The notes below the pieces were generated by a model that had not been told where the DNA came from, ran no database searches, and saw only the letters and a list, made by a program, of their open reading frames with translations. Shown piece by piece: positions 1-6,355 of a DNA stretch of 7,612 nucleotides. How positions within the stretch are numbered: the first letter of the stretch is position 1; each line of letters starts with the position of its first letter. Origin of the DNA: Gemmatimonadota bacterium (GTDB lineage Bacteria; Gemmatimonadota; Gemmatimonadetes; Longimicrobiales; Gaopeijiaceae); NCBI GenBank assembly GCA_003695865.1, contig RFGQ01000812.1, forward strand, positions 1-7,612, given 5' to 3'. The position numbers and the translations under genes are program-made.

Positions 1-1730
1 CCCTGCTCCACGATGCGGCCGTCTTCGAGCACCACGATGCGGTCGGCCCGGCGCACGGTGCTCAGCCGGTGCGCGATCACGAACACGGTGCGCCCCTCGA
101 GCAGGCGCTCGAGCGCGTCCTGCACGAGCCGCTCCGCCTCGGTGTCGAGCGCGCTCGTCGCCTCGTCCAGGATCAGGATGGGGGGATCGCGCAGCAGCGC
201 CCGCGCGATCGCGAGGCGCTGGCGCTGCCCGCCCGACAGCTCGGCCCCGCGCTCGCCGACCACCGTGTCGTAGCCCTGCGGCAGCCGCCGGATGAAGCCG
301 TCGGCGTTGGCGGCGCGGGCCGCCGCGACCAGGCGCTCCTCGTCCACGTCGTCCAGTCCGTAGGCGATGTTGGCGCGCACCGTGTCGTGGAACAGCACGG
401 TCTCCTGCGCCACCACGCCGAGCGCGGCCCGCAGGGAGCGCACCTGGAAGTCGCGCAGGTCCACCCCGTCGACCGTGATGCGGCCGCTGGTGGGGTCGTA
501 GAAGCGGCCCACCAGATCGACCAGGGTCGTCTTGCCCGCCCCGCTCGGCCCTACGATGGCCAGCACCGTGCCGCGCGGAACCTCAAGGTCGATGCCCGCG
601 AGCACCGGTTCTCCCTCCCGGTACTCGAAGCGGACGTCCTCGAAGCGGATCGCCTCGCGCACGCCCGGGAAGGGCCGCGCACCCTCACGGTCGCGGATCT
701 CGGGCGGGGCGTCGAGAAACTCGAACAGTCGCTCGGCGCCCACCATGCCCGGCTGCACGAGCGCCGGCAGCTTCGATATGAACTTCACCGGCGAATAGAG
801 CTTGAGCGAGAGCCCCAGGAAGCTCACGAATTCCGCTCCCGTGAGCGCCTGGTGGACCAGCACCTCTCGGGCGCCGAGCCACAGGATGGCCACGGTGCCC
901 ACCGCCGCGAGCATCTCGGTGAGCGGCTGCGCGAGCGCCCGCAGGCGTTCGGTGCGCACCGAGGTGCGGAAGTAGTCGGAGGTCAGCCGGTGGAAGCGGC
1001 GCCGCTCGTGGTCCTCCGAGGCCGACGCCTTGACCAGGCGGATGCCCGACAGGGTCTCCTGGATGTGGCCGCTCACCTCGCCGGCCAGATCGAGGACGCG
1101 CCGGTCGCCCCGCCGCAGACGGCGCACCAGCGGCCCCCAGATGCCCATCGTGCCCGGCACGACCACGAACGCGGCGAGCGTGAGCTTCCACGAAATCGCC
1201 AGCATCAGCACCAGCGCCGCGACGAGCTCGAAGGCCGAACGTACCAGCCTGGCCCCTTCCTGCGTGAGCACGCGGCGGAGCTGCTCCACGTCGTGCGTCA
1301 GGCGCGAGACGATCTGGCCCATGCGGGTGCGCCCGAAGAAGGCCAGGTCGAGTTCGACCAGGTGGTCGTAGACGTCGTTGCGCAGGTCGCGCGCCACGCC
1401 CTGGTCCACGCGCGCCATGAGGTAGGCGCGCAGGAAGTCGAACACGTTCTTGAGCGCGAAGACGACCAGAATGAAGACGATCACCCCGCGCACCGCCGCG
1501 AGCGGATCGCCCTCCAGATCGACGACGCGGCCCACCGTGCCGTCGAGCAGGCGCGCCACCGACCCGCTGGCCGCCGGCTCGCCGGGCCGGAAGAGCGTGC
1601 CGACGAAGGGGATGAGCAGGACGAACGAGAAGGCGTCGAGCGCGGCGAAGGCGACCGTGGCCGCCAGGGCCCCGGCGAAGACGCTCAGATGGGGCCGCAG
1701 GTACCCGAGTACGCGCAGGTAGGGCGCCAC
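1..1730 (-). CDS. ABC exporter, fused membrane and ATPase domains (MsbA-like), C-terminus cut by window edge
   Basis: This is a half-transporter of the type I exporter fold that dimerises in the inner membrane and uses ATP to move a substrate outward or flip a lipid. My reading of the reverse strand from GTG at 1730 gives about 577 residues before the edge; MsbA-type proteins are near 580-610, so only a short tail is missing. Hydrophobic segments fall near residues 16-44, 78-100, 160-205 (two), 270-290 and 300-320, giving the expected six helices. The ATPase domain is complete: Walker A GPSGAGKT (Lys400), Q-loop Gln442, signature LSGGQ (498-502), Walker B ILILDE (Asp522, Glu523) and H-loop His554. 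The GTG is chosen because it lies 4 bases after the stop of the porX-like gene and the next in-frame ATG falls inside the membrane domain; no good Shine-Dalgarno is seen, fitting translational coupling. The substrate (lipid A, other lipid, peptide or drug) cannot be read from sequence. Confidence 0.93.
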   Translation of the reverse strand, partial: MAPYLRVLGYLRPHLSVFAGALAATVAFAALDAFSFVLLIPFVGTLFRPGEPAASGSVARLLDGTVGRVVDLEGDPLAAVRGVIVFILVVFALKNVFDFLRAYLMARVDQGVARDLRNDVYDHLVELDLAFFGRTRMGQIVSRLTHDVEQLRRVLTQEGARLVRSAFELVAALVLMLAISWKLTLAAFVVVPGTMGIWGPLVRRLRRGDRRVLDLAGEVSGHIQETLSGIRLVKASASEDHERRRFHRLTSDYFRTSVRTERLRALAQPLTEMLAAVGTVAILWLGAREVLVHQALTGAEFVSFLGLSLKLYSPVKFISKLPALVQPGMVGAERLFEFLDAPPEIRDREGARPFPGVREAIRFEDVRFEYREGEPVLAGIDLEVPRGTVLAIVGPSGAGKTTLVDLVGRFYDPTSGRITVDGVDLRDFQVRSLRAALGVVAQETVLFHDTVRANIAYGLDDVDEERLVAAARAANADGFIRRLPQGYDTVVGERGAELSGGQRQRLAIARALLRDPPILILDEATSALDTEAERLVQDALERLLEGRTVFVIAHRLSTVRRADRIVVLEDGRIVEQ

Positions 1731-1734
1731 GGCG

Positions 1735-3327
1735 TCAGCCGTCGAACGGCTCTCCGCCCCCCGTGGGACGCGGCGTCAGGGTCGCGACCGGCACGATCAT
1801 CTCTTCGGGCGAGATGCCGCCGTGCAGGAACGAGTTCCGGTAGCGGTGCTGGTATTCGCGCAGCTTCGTCGGATAGACGAAGAAGTAGTCGTCGAGCGCG
1901 ACCACGTACGACATGCCGAGCTTCCCCGGCGGAAAGCGCAGATCACGTTCGTCGGTGGTGGCGAAGACGTGCGCGGGGTTCTCGGCCTTCAGGTCGCCGC
2001 CGAACTTGTAGCGCAGGTTGCTCGTGGCGTCGCGCCGCGCGAAGACGGTGGTCGGCCGCTGGCAGAGGATCGAGCCGTGATCGGTGGTGAGCACCACCCG
2101 GTAGCCACCCCGCGCCGCCTCGCGGAGCACCGAAAAGGCCGTCGAGCGCTCGAACCAGCCGCGCGTGATGTCACGCAGGGCCGCCTCGTCCTTGGCCACC
2201 TCCATGAGGATGGGCGACTCACTGCGCCCGTGCGTCATGAGGTCCACGAAGTTGAAGACCAGCGCGACGACCGAGCGGGGCGTGCGCAGCGCCGACATGA
2301 TGCGCGCCCGCACCTGATCCGCCTCGCGGTCCGTGAAGATCTTCTCGTAGTGCACCGGCACGTCGTGACCGGTCAGGCGCTTGAGCTGCTCGCGCAACAG
2401 CGCGTCCTCGAACGCGTTCAGGCTGCCCTCGTCGTCCGACGCGTCCCACCACTCCGGACGGTCGGCGGCGATCTGATCGGGGAACTGGCCGCTGAAGATG
2501 GCGTTGCGCGCGTAGGGCGTGGCCGTGGGCAGAATCGAGTAGTGCCACGACTCCTCGATCTCGAAGTAGGGCGCGAGCAGCGGCGCGATCACCCGCCACT
2601 GGTCGAGCCGCATGCAGTCGAGCACGACGAGCACCACCGGGGCCTCGCCGAGCAGCGGCACCAGGTGCTCGCGCACGACGTCGACCGAGAGGGGCGGGCG
2701 GTCTTCGGCGCCCCGCATCCAGCGCGGGTACTCGCGGATGATGAACTGCCCGAAGTCCTGTCGCACCTCGATCATGAGGGAGTGCACCGTGTCGAGCAGT
2801 CCCCGCTCCCCCACCTGCTCGAGCCGGATGTGCCAGTCGGTGAGCTCCACGTAGAGCTGCGCGAAGTCGGCCGGTGTGGACGCCTCGTGCCGCTTCATCG
2901 ACAGGCGTCCGAACCGTGAGGCGAAGTCCTGCGCCACCTGTTGCTGCTGGATGTCGGAGCCCTGCAGGATGCGGGTCACCACCGAGAGCACCTGACGCGG
3001 GCTGGTGGGCTTGACCAGGTAGTCGTCCACCCGGCGTCCGATCGCCTCGGTCATGGTGCGGTCCTCTTCGGACTTGGTCACCATGACCACGCGCAGGTGC
3101 GGATCCTCGCGGCGCAGGATCTCGAGCACCTCGAGGCCGCGCCGTCCCGGCATCTGCTCGTCGAGCAGCACCAGGTCGTAGGTGTTCTCGCGCATCAGCG
3201 CGAGCGCGTCGTCGCCGTTCGTGATCGCGTCGACGTGATAGCCGCGGGCCTGCAGGAACAGCAGATGCGGCTTGAGCAGGTCGATCTCGTCGTCGACCCA
3301 GAGGATGCGTCGGCTGGTGGCTTCCAT
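1735..3327 (-). CDS. porX: PorX-like response regulator with alkaline-phosphatase-fold (PglZ) output domain
   Basis: The 530-residue protein matches the PorX layout. Residues 1-120 are a receiver domain: acidic pair Asp12/Asp13, phospho-acceptor Asp56 in LVLLDEQMPG, Thr84 and Lys106. A helical linker spans about 125-215, and an alkaline phosphatase superfamily domain runs from about 220 to the end. Candidate metal and catalytic residues are Asp237/Asp242 (LDCMRLDQW), Thr268/Thr270 (ILPTATPYARN), Asp362/His366 (FVDLMTHG), Asp416-His417 (TTDHGS) and His502 (FLHGG). In Porphyromonas gingivalis, PorX pairs with the kinase PorY to control type IX secretion, and its phosphatase-fold domain is reported to cleave oligonucleotides. 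The start is firm: an in-frame TAG sits four codons upstream of the ATG. No kinase gene is in view. The ABC exporter follows after 4 bases. Family assignment is strong; whether this copy controls secretion is unknown. It is not a BREX PglZ, which lacks a receiver domain. Confidence 0.92.
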   Translation of the reverse strand: MEATSRRILWVDDEIDLLKPHLLFLQARGYHVDAITNGDDALALMRENTYDLVLLDEQMPGRRGLEVLEILRREDPHLRVVMVTKSEEDRTMTEAIGRRVDDYLVKPTSPRQVLSVVTRILQGSDIQQQQVAQDFASRFGRLSMKRHEASTPADFAQLYVELTDWHIRLEQVGERGLLDTVHSLMIEVRQDFGQFIIREYPRWMRGAEDRPPLSVDVVREHLVPLLGEAPVVLVVLDCMRLDQWRVIAPLLAPYFEIEESWHYSILPTATPYARNAIFSGQFPDQIAADRPEWWDASDDEGSLNAFEDALLREQLKRLTGHDVPVHYEKIFTDREADQVRARIMSALRTPRSVVALVFNFVDLMTHGRSESPILMEVAKDEAALRDITRGWFERSTAFSVLREAARGGYRVVLTTDHGSILCQRPTTVFARRDATSNLRYKFGGDLKAENPAHVFATTDERDLRFPPGKLGMSYVVALDDYFFVYPTKLREYQHRYRNSFLHGGISPEEMIVPVATLTPRPTGGGEPFDG

Positions 3328-3452
3328 GCCCGCAAGCTAACGCGGCCCCAGCCGGCGATACAGGAGGGGCCGGGCGGGATCCACGCGCTCCCGGCGTGTG
3401 TAGACGGGAGCGCCCCGTTCGCCTCCGTCCACCCCGACCGGAAACGCGCTCC
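3328..3452. promoter_or_regulatory. Divergent intergenic region between porX-like and dsbB-like genes
   Basis: These 125 bases separate the start codons of two divergently read genes, so promoters for both should lie here. I found no pair of -35/-10 hexamers with proper spacing on either strand that I would defend. The region does hold a 9-bp inverted repeat (annotated separately). The bases before the dsbB-like ATG (CGGAAACGCGCTCC) give only a weak ribosome binding site, as does the stretch before the porX-like ATG. Confidence 0.5.
3385..3413. promoter_or_regulatory. Dyad symmetry, candidate operator
   Basis: The arms GCGCTCCCG (3385-3393) and CGGGAGCGC (3405-3413) are perfect 9-bp inverted repeats around an 11-base spacer. 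A third half-site, GCGCTCC, lies at 3446-3452, directly against the ATG of the dsbB-like gene, in the same orientation as the left arm. The position between divergent genes suits a repressor or activator site. The binder is unknown, and in GC-rich DNA such symmetry can arise by chance. Confidence 0.35.
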
Positions 3453-4004
3453 ATGCTCTTCGCCACCGTCGTGCAGACGCTCGGCCTGCTCGCCCTCGTG
3501 GCCTTCGCCGCCGCCCTCGCCCTGTTCGTCGCCCTCGCGCTGCCCGCCGGGCGGGCTCGGCTCGGCGCGACGTTCGCCGGCCGCGAGCGGCATCCGCTCG
3601 CCTGGGCGTGGGGCGTGGCGCTCATCGCGACGCTCGGCAGCCTCTACCTTTCGGAGATCGCGCACCTGCAGCCCTGTACGCTCTGCTGGTACCAGCGCAT
3701 CGCCATGTACCCGCTGGTCGTCGTGCTGGGCGTGGGCGCGCTGCGTGGCGACGCCGGCGCCTGGCGCTATGCGCTGCCGCTGCCGCTGGTGGGGGGACTC
3801 ATCTCGGCGTACCACGTCGCCCTCCAGCTCAATCCCGGCCTCGAGATCGTACCCTGTACTTCGGGCACCCCCTGTTCGGCCCGCCTGGTCGCCGTCTTCG
3901 GCTTCGTGTCGATTCCGGTGATGGCCGGCGCCGCCTTCCTGCTCATCGCGGCGCTCCTGCTCGCGGTGCGGCAGGCCGAGGCGCGGGGCGGGGAGGACGC
4001 GTAG
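3453..4004 (+). CDS. dsbB: DsbB/BdbC-type disulfide bond formation membrane protein
   Basis: The 183-residue membrane protein would reoxidise a periplasmic or extracytoplasmic DsbA-type thiol oxidase and pass electrons to quinone. The first cysteine pair is Cys75-Cys78 in PCTLCWYQR, a hallmark of this family. The second is Cys135 and Cys141 (PCTSGTPC), a short CX5C spacing more like BdbC than E. coli DsbB. Hydrophobic stretches lie near 6-30, 50-70, 84-98, 106-126 and 145-172. That is five, one more at the N-terminus than the short four-helix BdbC proteins. I start it at the ATG at 3453, where a membrane helix begins immediately; a GTG at 3396 would add an arginine-rich 19-residue leader with no ribosome binding site. 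No DsbA/BdbD partner gene is in the window. The family call is secure; the choice between DsbB and BdbC naming is conventional. Confidence 0.92.
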   Translation: MLFATVVQTLGLLALVAFAAALALFVALALPAGRARLGATFAGRERHPLAWAWGVALIATLGSLYLSEIAHLQPCTLCWYQRIAMYPLVVVLGVGALRGDAGAWRYALPLPLVGGLISAYHVALQLNPGLEIVPCTSGTPCSARLVAVFGFVSIPVMAGAAFLLIAALLLAVRQAEARGGEDA

Positions 4005-4029
4005 GGGGCACGACCCCACCCCCTACGCG
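3998..4029. terminator. Candidate bidirectional transcription terminator
   Basis: CGCGTAGGGGG (3998-4008) and CCCCCTACGCG (4019-4029) form an 11-bp perfect stem around a 10-base loop. It sits between the convergent dsbB-like and VWA genes and contains the dsbB-like TAG stop (4002-4004) in its left arm. Neither side has a T-run, so it is not a classical intrinsic terminator; the position and stem strength support the call. Confidence 0.55.
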
Positions 4030-4044
4030 CCCGCGCCCGAGAAC

Positions 4045-5319
4045 TCAGTCGCGCCGGAGCTTCTCTTTGGCGCCCTGCCGGGAGCGCATCGACACGTAGA
4101 TCCTGTGCTTCAGGTACTTCACGTCCTCGGCCATGAGCGGGCCCTGCTCGCACAGGACCGCCGACGACCTGAGGTCGCGCGCTTCTTCCTCGACCGCGGC
4201 GTCGCCGGGGCAGCTCATCCGCAGGTGGTCGGCGGCGGCGTGCATCGCCCGAGCCGCACCCTGCCAGTCCCCTGCCTCGCGCCGCTGCAACGCCTCTTCG
4301 CGCGCCCGCGCCGCCTCCACCAGCAGCACCTCCTTGCGGATCTCGGGGTGTACCGTGGCGCCCTCGGACGGCGAGAACGACAGGGGCAGGTCGATCGTCC
4401 GCTGCTCGACGCTCCCCGTGCCGGTGATCACCTGCGCGGTCACGCGGACGCGCGCAACGTCGAGTGCCTCGGGCTCTTCCCCCGGCGCACCCTGCCGAGC
4501 GGGCCGCACCAGGAACCGGAAGAGGATGCGCCGGGGCTCGCGCCCGTACAGGTCGCCCACCTCGAGCGTGGCGGTGTCTCCCTCCGCGCTCATCGGGTAG
4601 TCGTGAAGGACCGTCACGTCGTCGGTCGCCGGCCCCGGCGTCACCGAGACCCTCACGTTCTGGGCGGCCAGCGACATCAGCCCCTCGAGTTCCTCGGCGA
4701 AGATCCCCACCGTCTGATCGACCCGCTCCACGTAGTAGGCGCCTCCCGATCCGGCGTCGGCCATGGCTCGCAGCAGGTCCTCGTCGAAGTGGGGCCCGAA
4801 GCCGATGGTCGTCGTCGTGATGCCGCCGTCGGCCGCCTCACGGCAAAGCCCCGCAAGGGCGGCGGGGTCGGTGATGCCCCGGTTGGCGAGCCCGTCCGTG
4901 AGCAGGATGATGCGGCTCACGCGTCCCTCCTCGTGGCAGCCGGCGGCCAACTCACGCCCCAGCAGCCAGCCGCCGCTCAGGTTCGTGCAGCCGCCGGGCC
5001 CGATCCGCTCGATCGCCCGGACGGTCGCGTGGTGCTCGGGGCCCGAAGCCGGACCGGCAACGACCGACGCCGTGTCGTCGAAGGCGACCACGCACGCCGT
5101 GTCTTCGGGCCACAGGCGCCGCACCAACTCCGCGGCCGCGCGGCGAGCGGCCGCCAGGGGCTCGCCCGCCATCGACCCGGACCGGTCGAGCACCAGGGCG
5201 AGGTTCAGCGGTGTGCGCGTCGACTCGGAGGGCGGCTCGCCCTCGAGGATCATCAGGGCCCGCACCAGGTGGCCGCCGTCGGCGACCGGCTCGTGGTCCA
5301 TCAGGATGTCGGTCTTCAT
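4045..5319 (-). CDS. Cytoplasmic von Willebrand factor type A (VWA) domain protein
   Basis: The 424-residue protein carries a VWA domain at about residues 37-215 with a complete metal-ion-dependent adhesion site: Asp45-x-Ser47-x-Ser49 (LVLDRSGSM), Thr112 (GGCTNLSGG) and Asp142 (LTDGLANRG). Such sites bind Mg2+ or Mn2+ and use it to grip an acidic residue of a partner protein. After it comes a beta-rich region (about 220-315) and a charged helical tail (about 320-420, rich in Ala, Arg, Glu) that could mediate oligomerisation. No signal peptide, lipobox or transmembrane helix is visible, unlike YfbK-type lipoproteins. The ATG is supported by GGAGG six bases upstream. The gene is last in a likely operon behind two WYL regulators. 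The partner and process are unknown. Confidence 0.88.
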   Translation of the reverse strand: MKTDILMDHEPVADGGHLVRALMILEGEPPSESTRTPLNLALVLDRSGSMAGEPLAAARRAAAELVRRLWPEDTACVVAFDDTASVVAGPASGPEHHATVRAIERIGPGGCTNLSGGWLLGRELAAGCHEEGRVSRIILLTDGLANRGITDPAALAGLCREAADGGITTTTIGFGPHFDEDLLRAMADAGSGGAYYVERVDQTVGIFAEELEGLMSLAAQNVRVSVTPGPATDDVTVLHDYPMSAEGDTATLEVGDLYGREPRRILFRFLVRPARQGAPGEEPEALDVARVRVTAQVITGTGSVEQRTIDLPLSFSPSEGATVHPEIRKEVLLVEAARAREEALQRREAGDWQGAARAMHAAADHLRMSCPGDAAVEEEARDLRSSAVLCEQGPLMAEDVKYLKHRIYVSMRSRQGAKEKLRRD

Positions 5320-5325
5320 GGGATT

Positions 5326-5361
5326 CCTCCGCGCTGAGATGGCGAAGGAACCTCGCGGAGG
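5326..5361 (-). promoter_or_regulatory. Inverted repeat covering the VWA gene ribosome binding site
   Basis: On the coding strand, CCTCCGCG (5361-5354) and CGCGGAGG (5333-5326) are perfect 8-bp complements around a 20-base loop. The right arm contains the Shine-Dalgarno GGAGG of the VWA gene (5330-5326). If the stem forms in mRNA, it would hide the ribosome binding site and uncouple VWA translation from the upstream WYL genes. Confidence 0.4.
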
Positions 5362-5380
5362 GGTGTGACAGTGGGCCGCG

Positions 5381-6355
5381 TCAGCCGGCGAGCCCCCGTA
5401 CGGCCTCGCGCACCAGGCGCCGGTACGACGCGGGCGCGATCACTTCGGCCTCCGCCCCGTACGTGAGCGTGTGCGCCACGACCCAGCCGGGGTCGGCCAC
5501 CGTGTGCTCGGCCACCACGTCGCCGTCCTCCAGCTCACAGATCTCCCACCCGCGATAGCGCGCGTGTTCGCGGATCCATCGGGCGATGCGCGCCGAGTAG
5601 CGCACCCGCACACGCTCCTCGTCGGGCGCGCGGTAGACCGCACCATCCGCCACGTAGTCCTCCACCCGGAAGTCGTCGGGCGTTTCGAAGGTCTCGTCGG
5701 TGCGGCACGCCTCGACGACGCGATCGTCGCGGAACACCCGCACGCCCTCCGAGACGCGGCACCAGCCCACGGCGTACCAGGCGCCCTGGGCGTACACGAC
5801 GGTATAGGGGTGGATCACCCGCGCCTCGGCGTCGCGCGCGCCCGCCTTCACGTAGAGGATCGCGCACGCCCTGCGCTCGCGGGCGGCGGCGATGAGCTCG
5901 CCCCGCACCTGCCCGGGATCGTCGGCGACGTCGGGAGCCGCAAAGGCCTCGTGCAGACGCGACTCGGTGAACGCGGCCAGATGCTCCTCCGCACGTCGGA
6001 GCAGCTCGTTCCGCTCGTCGTGCGGCGGCAGGTGGGAGGCCGCCGCCGCCCCCCGCAGCGCCAGGGCGAGGCAGAGCGTTTCGCGCGGCGAGAGCTTGAC
6101 CGGGCGATCGAGGCCGCCGGCATGCACCACCTGTACCCGGTCGGCCTCCACCAGGATCTGGATGTCGTCGGGCCACCCGCCCGGGTGGTAGTACACCCGC
6201 TCGCCCACCTCGGTGAGATCGTCGAGGATCCGGGCCGGCGTCGTCCCCAATTCGTCGGCCAGCACCGCGAGAGAAGCGCCTCCCTCGCGGCTCGCGGCCG
6301 GAAGCACGTGGAGCAGCCGTTCGAGGCGGGCCGACGCCGTGTCCGCGCCGCTCAT
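5381..6355 (-). CDS. WYL-domain transcriptional regulator, PafC-like
   Basis: The 324-residue protein has an N-terminal winged-helix region at about residues 8-55 (ARLERLLHVLPAASREGG, then LADELGTTPARILDDL), a WYL domain at about 148-225 and a C-terminal extension. The core reads HPYTVVYAQGAWYAVGW, with Trp193-Tyr194-Ala195 in place of the canonical Trp-Tyr-Leu, followed by the conserved VRVFRDDRV. WYL domains bind nucleic acid, and in mycobacterial PafBC the single-stranded DNA signal links DNA damage to transcription. The order of helix-turn-helix then WYL and the length match PafC. The ATG overlaps the stop of the upstream WYL gene (ATGA, 6352-6355), with a modest GAGG seven bases upstream. 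This implies coupled, roughly equal synthesis and a heterodimer. Its targets are not known. Confidence 0.88.
   Translation of the reverse strand: MSGADTASARLERLLHVLPAASREGGASLAVLADELGTTPARILDDLTEVGERVYYHPGGWPDDIQILVEADRVQVVHAGGLDRPVKLSPRETLCLALALRGAAAASHLPPHDERNELLRRAEEHLAAFTESRLHEAFAAPDVADDPGQVRGELIAAARERRACAILYVKAGARDAEARVIHPYTVVYAQGAWYAVGWCRVSEGVRVFRDDRVVEACRTDETFETPDDFRVEDYVADGAVYRAPDEERVRVRYSARIARWIREHARYRGWEICELEDGDVVAEHTVADPGWVVAHTLTYGAEAEVIAPASYRRLVREAVRGLAG

Noticed and set aside
69..2090. Long plus-strand open frame of 673 codons
   Set aside because: It runs antisense across the ABC exporter and into the porX-like gene, has low-complexity Arg/Ala/His-rich composition and no recognisable domain. 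Long antisense frames are expected in GC-rich genes.
1735..3327. PglZ-family phosphatase as evidence of a BREX or Pgl phage-defence island
   Set aside because: The N-terminal receiver domain and PorX-like motifs identify a signalling protein, and no BREX methylase, BrxC ATPase or Lon-like gene is present.
3396..3452. Upstream GTG start for the dsbB-like gene
   Set aside because: The added leader is Arg/Pro-rich, has no ribosome binding site and would delay the first membrane helix.
2219..3625. Minus-strand open frame of 468 codons in another phase of the porX-like gene
   Set aside because: It overlaps the porX-like coding sequence out of frame, crosses the divergent spacer and is Arg/Ala/Pro-rich without domains.
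4105..5337. Plus-strand open frame of 410 codons
   Set aside because: It mirrors the VWA gene, whose MIDAS motifs and ribosome binding site clearly mark the real strand.
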